Of a stretch of DNA of 64,000 bases, positions 23,701 through 34,375 are shown piece by piece. Origin of the DNA: Echinococcus granulosus (lineage: Eukaryota > Platyhelminthes > Cestoda > Cyclophyllidea > Taeniidae); NCBI RefSeq assembly GCF_000524195.1, contig NW_020170442.1, forward strand, positions 124,001 through 188,000. The letters are read 5' to 3'. Made by a program: the position numbers and the translations under genes. Position 1 is the stretch's first letter; the number at the start of each line of letters is the position of its first letter. Under the pieces are notes generated by a model. The model was not told the DNA's origin. It ran no database searches and saw only the letters and a list, made by a program, of their open reading frames with translations.

Positions 23701-24825
23701 TGTACCCTACCTCTTATTTTTAAAATTAACTTATCCTTAAACCTTGATTAGTGTAGGCTTTCGACTATAGTAGGCCGAGGCTCCCTCTGTTCCTTGCTCA
23801 AACCAGCAAGTATCAACAACAATGTAGATAAACTTGAACTATATCTAGGACAGAATTATTTCATATTGGAACCTGCAGAAGCTTGCCCTCGATTTCAGGC
23901 AGGAATCTCGGGCATAGAGCCACTGCTGCTGGTCTTTTTCGATGGCAGTTTCTTTTTGAAGTGGATTGACGAGGGTAACTTGGTGAACTTGATCCTGTCG
24001 GCAATGGACCTTCGGCAAGCCAATCCTCTGCCCGATTGGCTGGAGCAGTGCATTAAAGACTCCTCCGAACGTATCAATTCTGCATTGATCGCTATTAAGT
24101 CGGAAATTTGCCGTGTGTTCGAGGTGAGTGCCACTTTGCTACCCTTTTGTGAAGGAGACAACTGTGTTTTACTATCAACTAGCACATTTGCAGGAAAAAA
24201 TGCAAGCTCTGATCAAGCAGATACAGGATCTGCCGCGGCAGTATCGTCGCACAAATCGGAATTGGCCTTCTACACCCTCTGCATTTATGCCGAGGATTTT
24301 GAAGCAACTCACTGATCTCGCCCAAGTTCTGCAGTCTGGCATCCTCAGTAAACCTCAGGTCGAACCTTTGCCTTTTCTGCGCTCCCAAGTCGTCGAGCTC
24401 TTTGAACGAATCGTGCTTCAAACCACAAATATGCAAGCCTTGACACTTCTTAATCTGAAGCCATTTAGAGTGGCAAATGATGTGATAATGCACACCTGTC
24501 TGTCTCAGGTACCACACCCAAACGTCGGAGCTGATGACATCAGTGCGAAAGATTGAGGACAGTCTGAGGCGTCTACGAGTGGCACGTGCAGTCGGCGGGA
24601 CGCAGCAGGCGGGAGGCGCTGGCAAAACTGACGACGACAAGATTCGCCATCAGGTGCACCTTGACACCCTGGAGTACATTTCTCAGGTAAGCCACAATAG
24701 CTTCGCATTTCTCCTCTGTTTTCCTCATGTTTGATTTTATACATCCGTAGTTAGAGTTGGTTTGTAAAGTGGACAAGCTCAAGTCACATCATGCCCAACT
24801 GATACGCTGGAGACGGTTAAGTTAA
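17732..24825 (+). CDS. COG2: Conserved oligomeric Golgi complex subunit 2
   Basis: COG2 is a lobe-A subunit of the COG tethering complex, which captures retrograde vesicles at the Golgi and maintains glycosylation enzymes. Exons: 17732-17821, 18967-19197, 19347-19427, 19903-20033, 20171-20276, 21287-21514, 21655-21806, 22296-22416, 22984-23123, 23202-23275, 23519-23697, 23899-24123, 24194-24432, 24509-24686, 24751-24825. All are mutually in phase and give about 750 residues, close to the 738 of human COG2. Diagnostic stretches are FCFDRRGF then DDFDEDAFILD, the block VELINRDCADFVSLSTNLVG, RRCWSEDVYLDSLRHRFWKLTLQ, and SVRKIEDSLRRLR with DDDKIR near the C-terminus. The first exon has no in-frame ATG. 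The intron at 24433-24508 has a GC donor. The intron at 20277-21286 contains only non-coding frames. Confidence 0.92.
24433..24508 (+). other. GC-AG intron in COG2
   Basis: The donor is AAT AT|gcaagc and the acceptor ctgtctcag|G. This 76-nt intron is phase 2 and reconstitutes a Met codon, restoring the conserved NMYHTQTSELMTSVRKIED stretch. Reading straight through meets a TGA in the next exon's sequence. I found no GT donor of the correct phase. Confidence 0.72.
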
Positions 24826-27492
24826 CAAGAAATAGTAGAGAGAACAATGTAGAGTACCGTATTGGTGGTCTGACGCATCTTTGTCTCACAAATGCGTGTG
24901 CACAAAGTTTTTGCACGCATTTTACAAGTCCTAGCGTAGCCGTTGTAGCGAGCTTCACCACAAATGACAATAACTTCTTCAATCGCCATGGGTTTACGAG
25001 GTGTGTTACTTCATCTTTGGCTATGGCCTTAAGTAACCGGCGTTTGTGGACTCTTTCTATCATTCAAGAGCAGATCCTAAGGTTACCTCGTGATTTTCCA
25101 GTAGTTTGGAGGTATCCTTTACTGCCTGCAGTTGAAATCACTTCCACTTCTCTCGGAGGAGGGACTGCAATCAAATCTCGACGTGCTCGCAACCAGTGAG
25201 AATCCAGAAATGGTCTCCTCGAGTGTATCTTAACCCATCTTCGGTAAACTACTGCGCCGATTCGTGAACTTCTAACTTGTTTTACATCAATGCCCTACAC
25301 TGTACCTTCTTCCCGGAAAATGCCTGAGTTTTCGAATATCATTGGTTCTGTTAAAATACGCTAATTAGTTCTTGTGGCTTTTGCAGGTTATCAATAGTGC
25401 CAAAGACGCATTTTACTTGAAGGAATGAAGTTGAACAAAATCTGAGCTGGGATCCTAAATTTCGGAGTGCCAATATAATTACATGTTCTGCCATCTCCTT
25501 AGTGAGGTGGCTACTTTGCTTTCACTATCCATGCGAATACACAAGCAGCAACAACTACTGACTGTGCATTCGAGGAAATCTTCTGACACCCTTAATCGTG
25601 CACAATGGCCGACATTATAAATTTACCCTAATCCACCGGTTATCCGACCCCATATACATGCACTATTCCCAGAAAAGTTTTTTCTGCACGTTTCTTAAGG
25701 CACAAATGCCAAAGGGAGGTGTTCTTCCCCTCAACCAGCGCAAAAAGTCTGCCGGAAAGCGTGCGACTGGACAAGAACGGAACGTTCACCCACAAAACTG
25801 ACATTCACTCTTTCGTCAACACAAGCGCTATACTGAGTAAAAAGTAGGGCAATTACATCAATGAACTGAACAGCTAGATTTATCCCATAAGGTACACTGC
25901 GTTAATTTACCCAAATTGCAAATTCCAATATCAAATTCATCAATTCGCATAGGTACCCAGCCTCGGTTAGGTAGGGATGGCTTTAGCGATTCGCAAGCAC
26001 GATTTTTCCGATTTACCAGGTTAATTTAACCATCTATCAACATTTAACAGCCTTCAGAGTTCACGGGCTACCACTTCATAAGAACCAAGTTAGTAAATCT
26101 AGCTGTATTTTCCAAAGAGCGACCAAGAACTGGACTAATTGTACTAAGGGGGTGATAGGGACGCATGGGTTGGCGTAAAAGGATGGTATGGCAGTTGCGT
26201 AATGGCAACAAGTTGCGGAATTCTACTACACAATGCATTAAGCAGTTTTCCTCTATTTCCAACCCGAAAGGCCATGAGCCAGGTCATTGCCCTTTTGCAT
26301 CTGTAAAAGATCGGCTTCCGTATTGATTACATCGCTTGCAGCGACCTCCGGATCCTATCAGATAAATGATAAACAAGTCAAAGGTTTATCATACCATATC
26401 AAGACTTCCGAAATAGCTAAGCTTCTCTTCCAATTGTCCTACTTGTGCACGAAGCAGGGACGCATCCAACCTAAGCTTCTCAATATTTAAGGGGTCGTAG
26501 AATTCAGGTAGTGTAGAAGTGACCGTATTTGCCGATAACTAATAGAGCAATGTCATCAAAAGGCTAGACAATATACTGATGGGACAGAAATGAAGCTTTC
26601 GACGGCATCCGAGAGGATCTTCATGTCAGCAGTCTTCACTTCCCCGAGTAACTGTGGCAACTCGGATATCCTTAAAACGACATCCAAAACACGTTAGACG
26701 CCCTTAAACGCTAGGCCTTATGAAGCCACTTAGCTAGTAAGACCTAAGCGATGATGCACGAGGGAATAAAAAGCAGCATTCAGGGAGCACCAAGTATCCA
26801 GTACAGATAAACAGAACAAACTTACCTTTTCATCGACTCGCAAACAGAATTCAAGCGAGGAAGTAGCGCTTCTAAGTCTTGAACCATACATTTAAGGCGG
26901 CTAGATATATGAATCTGGTTTGCTAAACTGCTTTTGAATAACGTAGAGACTTGACGAAGACTTATTGGGGGTAAAACCGATAAACTTCAATACCTTTGTG
27001 GCTTGATCTCATAACCTCTTAATTTGGACATGCACTGAGAAAGAATGCCTAGTTTTTCCAGTATGATGTCCTCGTGAGGAGAGCCGCCAAAATCACAACT
27101 ACTCAAGAATTCGGAAAAAACGCGTTTTTTTCCGACGCTAGCGGTAAAAATTTTCACCGATGCCACAAGAAAAGCCAGGTATTACCTTCCATAACCAGTA
27201 CTTCATCCATTCGACGTGACAAGCTTTCTGGCGCATAAGGCTCATACATGACTAAGGAACAGTCTACCAGGGCACCGCCCCGACAAAAGTGACGTCAATT
27301 AAAAGCCTCATCTGTGCAAGCATAAGCAAATTGGGAGGGTGTAAAAACCTAGCAATTCACTAATATTAATATGAGTTTCAAAAAGGGATAATTAAGTTAA
27401 TTAATAAGCAAAGGCCCAATTTTACAATACGAGATCCTCAAGGTCAGGGTGGATAAAAGCCGCGCTTTAAGAGCAAACGTCACTGCTTTATA
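24826..27492. other. Intergenic region, nothing recognised
   Basis: No conserved coding sequence is seen. Small frames at 25017-25199 and 25598-25801 (the latter with a basic, KKSAGKR-containing end) have no family resemblance that I recognise and no convincing splice context. Confidence 0.5.
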
Positions 27493-28809
27493 ATGGCGGG
27501 GGGCGATTCGGGTGGTTGTCCCATTTGTCTCCAGCCCCTTCTTCAACCCGTGGAAATTCCATGTGGCCATGTATTTTGTTATCTCTGCATAAAAGGCTCC
27601 GCATCTCATCGGCGCCGTTGCCCTCTGTGTCGTAGGGCCTTCAGTATGATTTTTTTTGAAAATCCAAATATTATTCGCAATCTGGGTGATTCTGGCGAGA
27701 CGGGTATGAGTAATCTTTAGTGCATTATTATAGTTAGTGCCTCTTTTGATTTCACAGACTGATTTTGTGACCTGACTACATTTTCAGAATATTGCTTCTC
27801 TATTGGGGCAATGTAATTGTTTTGTCCGCGTATTATAGAAGCCGGCTAACATTTATGTGATTCCACAGATAGTAATAGAATCGCGTTTTTATAATTCTTT
27901 AGTCATGGTAAAACTATGTCGGCAAAATTGAAAGTAAATAGCAAGAAGTCTTTTGCGCACTTCGGAGTCTTTACGCAACTTATTTCACATATTTTTTTAG
28001 AAACAATACTGGTCCTTATGATAGCTTTTGAGAGGCACTATCAGTCTCCATTCTAGATTAGTCTTGAACACGGGTTTATTATAGGGGAATCGTCTAGTAC
28101 TACAAAGATTCCAAACCATACTAATGTCATGCAAACGAAACCTGAAATCCAATATATTGCTTTAGTTGATCGCTAGGTTGTCATATAATTATTAACTCTG
28201 AATGAATTTTTGTTGCTGTCAGGCTAATTTGCTTCCCACGTAGCCCCTTTAATATATTTTGACATGTAGCGATATTCGTTTAGAACGCCCGCCTTTGGAA
28301 TTTATGTGGTACTATGAGGGCCACAACGGTTGGTGGCAATATGACGAAAGAACAGCAGTTGAAATAGAAGCTGCCTACGCCCAGTCCCTGCCTCGGTGTG
28401 AAGTCTTCATCGCAGGCCACTTCTACGTCGTCGACTTTGCCAATATGTGTCAGGTGAGACTCTCTCAGACCCTTAGAATAGTATTTGCGCTCCGTTATTT
28501 TATGGAGCTTTTAACGTTATTTTTCTCTCTCAGTACCGCAAAGACCACTCTGGACGCAGTCGTCGCATTAAGCGTGGCTCGGTGGACATGTCAAAGAAGG
28601 GTATCGCGGGCATTCGCCTTTCTCTCCTTCAGCCTTCAGAGGCCAGTGAGGCGGCCGACGATGAGGAGAATGTAGAAGACAGGGGAAGCATTTCTCTATC
28701 CGCTGTCACCCCTACTATTTCGAGCAGTCAACGCACTTCTGACGCGAATCGCGATTGCAACTCTCTTCGACAACGTACGCTATCGACAACCTCCAGCTGC
28801 ACAGATTGA
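27493..28809 (+). CDS. RNF146: RNF146 (Iduna)-like E3 ubiquitin ligase, RING plus WWE
   Basis: In animals RNF146 binds poly(ADP-ribose) or iso-ADP-ribose through its WWE domain and ubiquitinates tankyrase-modified targets such as Axin. Exons: 27493-27703, 28284-28453, 28534-28809, giving 218 residues. The RING is C3HC4 (CPIC...CGHVFCYLC...CPLC), about residues 10-50. The WWE follows ([16 protein letters not shown], then [25 protein letters not shown]). The stretch KKGIAGIRL matches the post-WWE region of the family. Exon 2 begins at an acceptor inside CGTTTAG (phase 1), which joins cleanly with donor CGG|gtatga. The C-terminal tail is a short acidic/Ser/Thr-rich stretch, and the protein is much shorter than the roughly 350-residue vertebrate form. 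Start ATG 27493 sits just ahead of the RING. Confidence 0.93.
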
Positions 28810-30484
28810 AGGTTTTTCCTCGTCTTTCCCTTTTCCTTCTTTCTTTTTTATCTCTTCATCCGTTTAGATAGAATAATTAAAGGTGTGCATTTATTCAGTT
28901 CATGGTGTGTCTAAAGATACGGTTAGTCTAGGTTGTTGTGGCTGTGCGCACTAGGTTTAAGCAACCGAAGTACTGAGCCCCCCACTTTGTGCAGTAAGTT
29001 GGTGATTCTCAGTCTATAATTCCGAAGGGAGGTGCGGCTCTTCAGTAAACGCCATGGTCTGTATACGTGTACTCGCTTTCCGCGACTAGCTGGCCGCGTA
29101 CTGTGCGCCGTTGCATTGCTAACCATAACCTGGTTTAAATAAAGAGGAGTTTACTGCAACCAGAACTACTTTGGTCTTGCGGACTAGTTCGGGTGCGTAA
29201 TAGGTAGGTAGTGAATTCGGGCATTTCTTTCAAGTAGAACAACCCAACCTTTTAAATTACGGTTTCACAAAATTGGCGGCGGGTTGCAGTGTTAGCGCCT
29301 ATCCATCACAGTGACCCGAATTACGTGTTTAACAATCATCATTCGCATTAGTTGGTGGTATGATATATATCCCGATAAGCACACTATATATCTTAAGAAG
29401 TTCTGACGACTAGATAATTGTAAAGGTTTTCAATTTTAAAGCTCCAATCACCCACAAGCACCTAGGAAAAGAACTTTGAGGATGTTTACTAATTTTGGTG
29501 AGTAAAGGGAACACCGCCGATAGTCAATTCAAGAGAATGTGACCCCAAATACTTTTACCAACTGCTGAAAATATGCGTCTCTTTGAAAGTAATTCCATTA
29601 CAGACCAAAAAAACGGCCAAATTACTGAATTAAAAGCAACTGGCATTGAAAAACCTTCCCCGAAGCGATTTTGAAAGCATTTCCTTTCCCATAAGCTCCA
29701 GGTAGGGTCAGAATTTAATTCGCTCGCACCAATTTAGCATGGGTCGCTTCGATCCCTGTGTTACAGACTCGCACATTACCAATTACCATCCCTCCCAAAA
29801 ACTCATTAACGTTATTTTTACGGACAAGTAATGTGGTGCTCGGGAACGTGTTTGCTGTGAAACAGTTGCGTTTAGTCAAATTGTCTAAAAACCTCAAAAT
29901 GCTTAATGGAAGTCTGATTACCCTACCAATTTAGTGTTTCAAAGTCTTCAGAACTTCTCAGTATTTAGCACCAATAATGCCTTAACCACCCAAATCCTTG
30001 AGAGGCATCGACGTTGTGCACTATCACTAGGACGGGCCAAGGTAGCGCAGAGAACTAACGGATATTTGCCGTTACTTAAGACCTTATTGCAAAATGGTAT
30101 CGCATGTTGATTTAAAACCAGGAATTTGGACGAATCAGTATCAGCTTGCGGGAAAGGTTGGAGACCAAAACCAATATTCGCGGAAAACTCGGAAAATTTC
30201 AGCTACCTCAAGAGTACCTCTTGTCCGAGATCCAACCCTTACTGTACATTCAAAAAACCAGGTTCTACAAATTTCCATTGAAAAAAATAACCCTAGATAC
30301 TGACGGTGCTCGATGATACTGAAAACAAAGTACCAAACGCGTAAATGGTATGACGATTGACTTTTACTGAGAAAGCTCAGACAAGTTGGTGGTCGTCTGC
30401 CCTCGCAAAGAACAAGAACAAACAAGGGGACTAGGGTACGAGGGGAGAACCTGAACTTAAGGAATAAAGGAAGGGCGAGGCGGT
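28810..30484. other. Convergent gap between RNF146 and 4E-T
   Basis: This is the 3' flank of two genes that point towards each other. An AATAAA lies at 29138-29143 on the + strand. No further gene is seen. Confidence 0.5.
29138..29143 (+). terminator. Candidate poly(A) signal for RNF146
   Basis: AATAAA lies 329 nt after the RNF146 stop codon, on the same strand. Confidence 0.45.
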
Positions 30485-33400
30485 CTAAGAGCCCTTTCTG
30501 TATAGATTTGCCAACTCCAAACCAGGAGAAGGAAGGGGGCCATTAATGCCACTGACCCCAGCAACGCTAGATCGGAGTAAGTCAACCGCAGAGGGTGGTG
30601 ACGCGGCGGCCGCCTGCCATGTCGGTGGTAGGAGATTTGGTGCGGAGCCATTCTGTCTCAGCCTGGGCTGGGGGTAGAGAGCGTTGGGAGACATAGTGGA
30701 GGCTGCCGCAGCCGATGCAGAGAGGAGAAGTTGCTCAAGACGGTTGCCGCTGCCACCGCCGATTGTTGCATTTGATGCGAAAAGGGAGTTGGGCGGGGTA
30801 ATGGGATTTTGGTGGGCAACGGCGGAGCCTTTTAACTGTAATAGGGTAGCCTCCATGCTTGGACCTAAGTGAGGGGAAATTATTTCAGCAATATGCAATC
30901 AGTCAACCTGATGAGTCCGCTAGTAATCCCGTGAGGTTGAGTACTCGTCGGTTTCTAGAGATAGTTCAGACGCTTTAAGCATTTAGGACGCATGATTTTG
31001 AAGCAAAAACGCGTACAAAAGCCAATGGTACATTCATGGGGTAACTTAAAAAGGCGGTCGGACGATAAGCAATGATAACAGATTATTTTAAGCTTCGATA
31101 GTTTAAAGATAACGTATAGTCAATGAAGCGGGCACAGTAAGAAAATTGTGCAGTAGTAAAACCTCATCAACAAGGAAAGTCGTTCACGATAAAAGAAGCA
31201 TTGTGAAAGGACGTAACCCACCAAAATACTACTCATCATAAGGCGGTCGTCAAGCCTACGCATGCAGCTACAAACTCATCCAATCACAACTGTTCGATTG
31301 ACGGGGACAACTCGGAAAAATTAGCAGTCACGACTGATACTGACAAATGCTTAGAGGGAATAAGCGTCGATGTGAATATATGAGTAGAAAATCGTAACTA
31401 AATGTTCGAATACATTATCTTAGTTAACGTTAGCTGAACGAGTTCGTTGACCGTTTAGATATGGAGCATAGTGAGTGTTAACACAATTTAAATATCAAGC
31501 CACTTGTTTGATTGCTTTAAAAAATACTGCAGGCGCATGGGTAAAACGAAACGGACGTAGTGAATACGCTTCGACGTATTCTGAGTCAAGACGTTTGATG
31601 TAGTTGATTGGTACAATGAATTGACAGTAGTTTTATCAAGAAATGACGTCTTGAATTACCTAAAGTAATAGTAATTGCAGCAAGTGCTATAAATTCAACA
31701 TCTGCTCTATGGGTGAACTATGACTGTACCAACCGCATACATGAGAGAGCGACAAGCTACTTGCAATGGAACCGATCCTAGAGGTCATACTTTATGACCA
31801 TGAATCATATGGCATGGCCAATGGACTTCCGCCAATAAAATCACGGATACGGTGGAAAGGATAATGCATCGCAAGTTTCTACATGCACTATCAAATGAGA
31901 ATTGATGGCAATTGAACAACTTCACCAACCATTAGCAGAGCTCATACAAACCCATGTCAAAATGCAATGGAAATTAAAATAATTATTTGCCAACATTAAA
32001 CCTTGCTTGTAGAAGTTGCAAAGTCAATAGGTCCCTCAGCTAGGTTGGAAAGTAATGCAGACCGATAGCGAGTGTTAATTTAAGTAATAAATGAACTGTA
32101 AAAAACACAATCAATGAGAATAAACATACTCGAATGAAAGGCCGATGCTGGCATTCCAGGATGGAAATTGGGTGAAAAGTAGGGTGACTGATGAATGGGA
32201 TATGACCTCTGTTGGCTTTGGGACATCGTGGGGTCCACTACGGAGAGACCCTTGACAAGGGGTCTGCGCTGAGTGTACTGAAAAGCGATGGCTGGGTCGT
32301 TCGGTAGTAGCCTCAAGGATGCGTTTACTTGACGGTTAAGAAATTGGGTGGGTCCCCTCGGCGATGAGGAAGGACCACCAGAGGGACCAATCAACGTGTC
32401 GCGGAAAAATGGCCCGTTCCAATTGGTCACTTTTCGCTCTGGATGAATTTCCAAACCAGGTGGAAGTGGTGATCCAGTATCCGAAAGCTAAAATATTAAA
32501 AGCAACTAGGCAAACAAACCTACTATCCTACTTGAAGTGCAAGTTTTTGGTTCGAAAATTTACCACAATTTACAAACAGAGTTTTCAATATGTTTGTCGA
32601 TATGAATTTCAAAGTCGGAAACTAGCTTCGAATGTAGCGTAATTTCTAGTAGCTGACTGGAAAAAAACTAGCAAAACATAATAGGCATTGGAAGGTAATG
32701 CAACCTTAAAGCAAAGATCCATACCGAACTCTCCCGTTGCTCTAGTAAATCACGACCAGAAGGAGCAGGGTACATGAAATCACCAAAACTGGAAGATACG
32801 GGCCGGGACTGTTGCTTAAGACTCCACGGAGGCATTAATTGATCAAGCAAGACAGACTGCGTTAGCGCAGGTTTGGGGGCAATTCTACCATTCTCATAGA
32901 ATGCAGCAGCCTCAATCTCCTCCACGGTCGGAACGTAAGTCAAAAGAGATGACTTCGAGGATACGTTAGGAACTAGATTCATTAATGAAAACTAGGTTTG
33001 AGCACAGATGAAACATTATTCTTAAGTTATTCGATTTTAGTACCGCCAAAAATTCCAGATTTTTCAAAGCAATCTACCGACGTATTGCCGTGGAAAGTTA
33101 ATAGAAACTCACCTTCCAGTGATTTAAAAGAAGTAGTTGAATTTCCTATAACCAAAGCCCTTAAAACCGATTCGAGCTCCGCCGCTAAAAGAGTTTAAAA
33201 AGCAAGTGGCCTTACTCGATGGCTGAGACGATGGAACGAGAGGGGTTTGATCCCGTGGGACTGGTACATCGTTTGAGCTTGCAATGAGTTTAAGCAATCT
33301 AGAGGATGATTTATCTGAAGCGGTGTTAAAAAGCGACGCATACTACCAGATACGTGGTTTCCAGAGATTGTACTTGCAGTTGAAGCATTCGAATTCGGCC

Positions 33401-34375
33401 CTGCAAGAAAATGGCTAAGTTGACTGCCAACACTGTCATTCTTAGGAAGATCAAGAAACTTCAAGAAATCCGCTTCGTTCAAGTTTGGAGAAATTGTGGA
33501 CAAGTGCGATGGGAGATTGTCCCTGTCCAGAGACAGAATTGCGCTGTCAACTTCGGAAGGATTCAGCTGAGAACCATCAGGCTCCCTATCTTCTGGTGGT
33601 TTATCAGTTTTGATATCGCCGTCCTCGATAACCAAACCAAGTTCAACAGTATCGTTTATGGTTTCAGGGCCTTCAGTAAACCACTCTGGTTCCTTCTCGA
33701 TTTCTTTAAGGGACTCAAGTGGGTGAGTCTTAGGGGTGGCACTTTCCTTTTCATACGCAGCACCACGAGTAAATCCGGAACCACTAGTGGTATTAGACCG
33801 ACCAGGATTCCGTTCAGATCCTTTAAAGTCGCGTTTAAAATCACCGCGGAAAAATCTATTTTCCTGAAAACTTCTCTGTCCTTTGCAAAAGGAAGAATCT
33901 TGTGATGAACGTTTGGTCTGCGACACGTGGCAACCGGCATTCCAAGAACGTTTTTGCGGACCAAGAATGATACCATTATGATCATGCGATTCTAGGCTGG
34001 TAACAAAATCCTTAAATCATTTACTTGATTGTCGCTCCAACACTTTGCATTCTGGTTTCAAAATTTTGAAAAGAACCTTTGAGTTAGTTAGAATGAATTT
34101 CTCGTCGAGTTCCTGCTGGGATTTTTTTGACTCCTTGATTTTTAATAGGTCATCCTTAAACAAATCAGCATTAGTGTATACCATACTCTGGAAAATGATA
34201 TCGCATGGGGAGGAGTTTTCCGCTGGGGACAATGGAGCGTCTCTGACACATTAGTCATGTCTAAGTACAGAAAAACATCACTACTAGATTCAAGGGCGTT
34301 ACCCTCAACAGGCGCCGAAGTGGTGGAGTTGTTATTGTTGGCAATAGGAACACTTGAGGTCATTCTTGACCCCAC
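30485..34375 (-). CDS. EIF4ENIF1: eIF4E transporter, 4E-T
   Basis: 4E-T binds eIF4E, carries it into the nucleus and holds repressed mRNAs in P-bodies with DDX6. Exons on the - strand: 34375-34250, 34187-34025, 33991-33216, 33176-33113, 32972-32725, 32487-32130, 30864-30485. The phases fit throughout and give about 704 residues; human has 985. Family evidence: a canonical eIF4E-binding motif YTNADLF (YX4LΦ) followed by KDDLLKIKES; KRSWNAGCHVS, matching the human RRSFGGGCHV region; the Cup-homology signature EPEWFTEGP...DTVEL; FLKFLDLP; and YVPTVEEIEA. The C-terminal half is Pro/Ser/Gln/Ala-rich. The introns at 34188-34249, 33992-34024 and 33177-33215 are 62, 33 and about 39 nt. The 33177 acceptor (cggcggag) is the weakest boundary. 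Confidence 0.88.

Noticed and set aside
30908..30955. Hammerhead-ribozyme-like start (CTGATGAG followed by a GC-containing stretch)
   Set aside because: The second conserved core (GAAA after stem II) is missing and no stem pairing could be drawn. It is probably chance.
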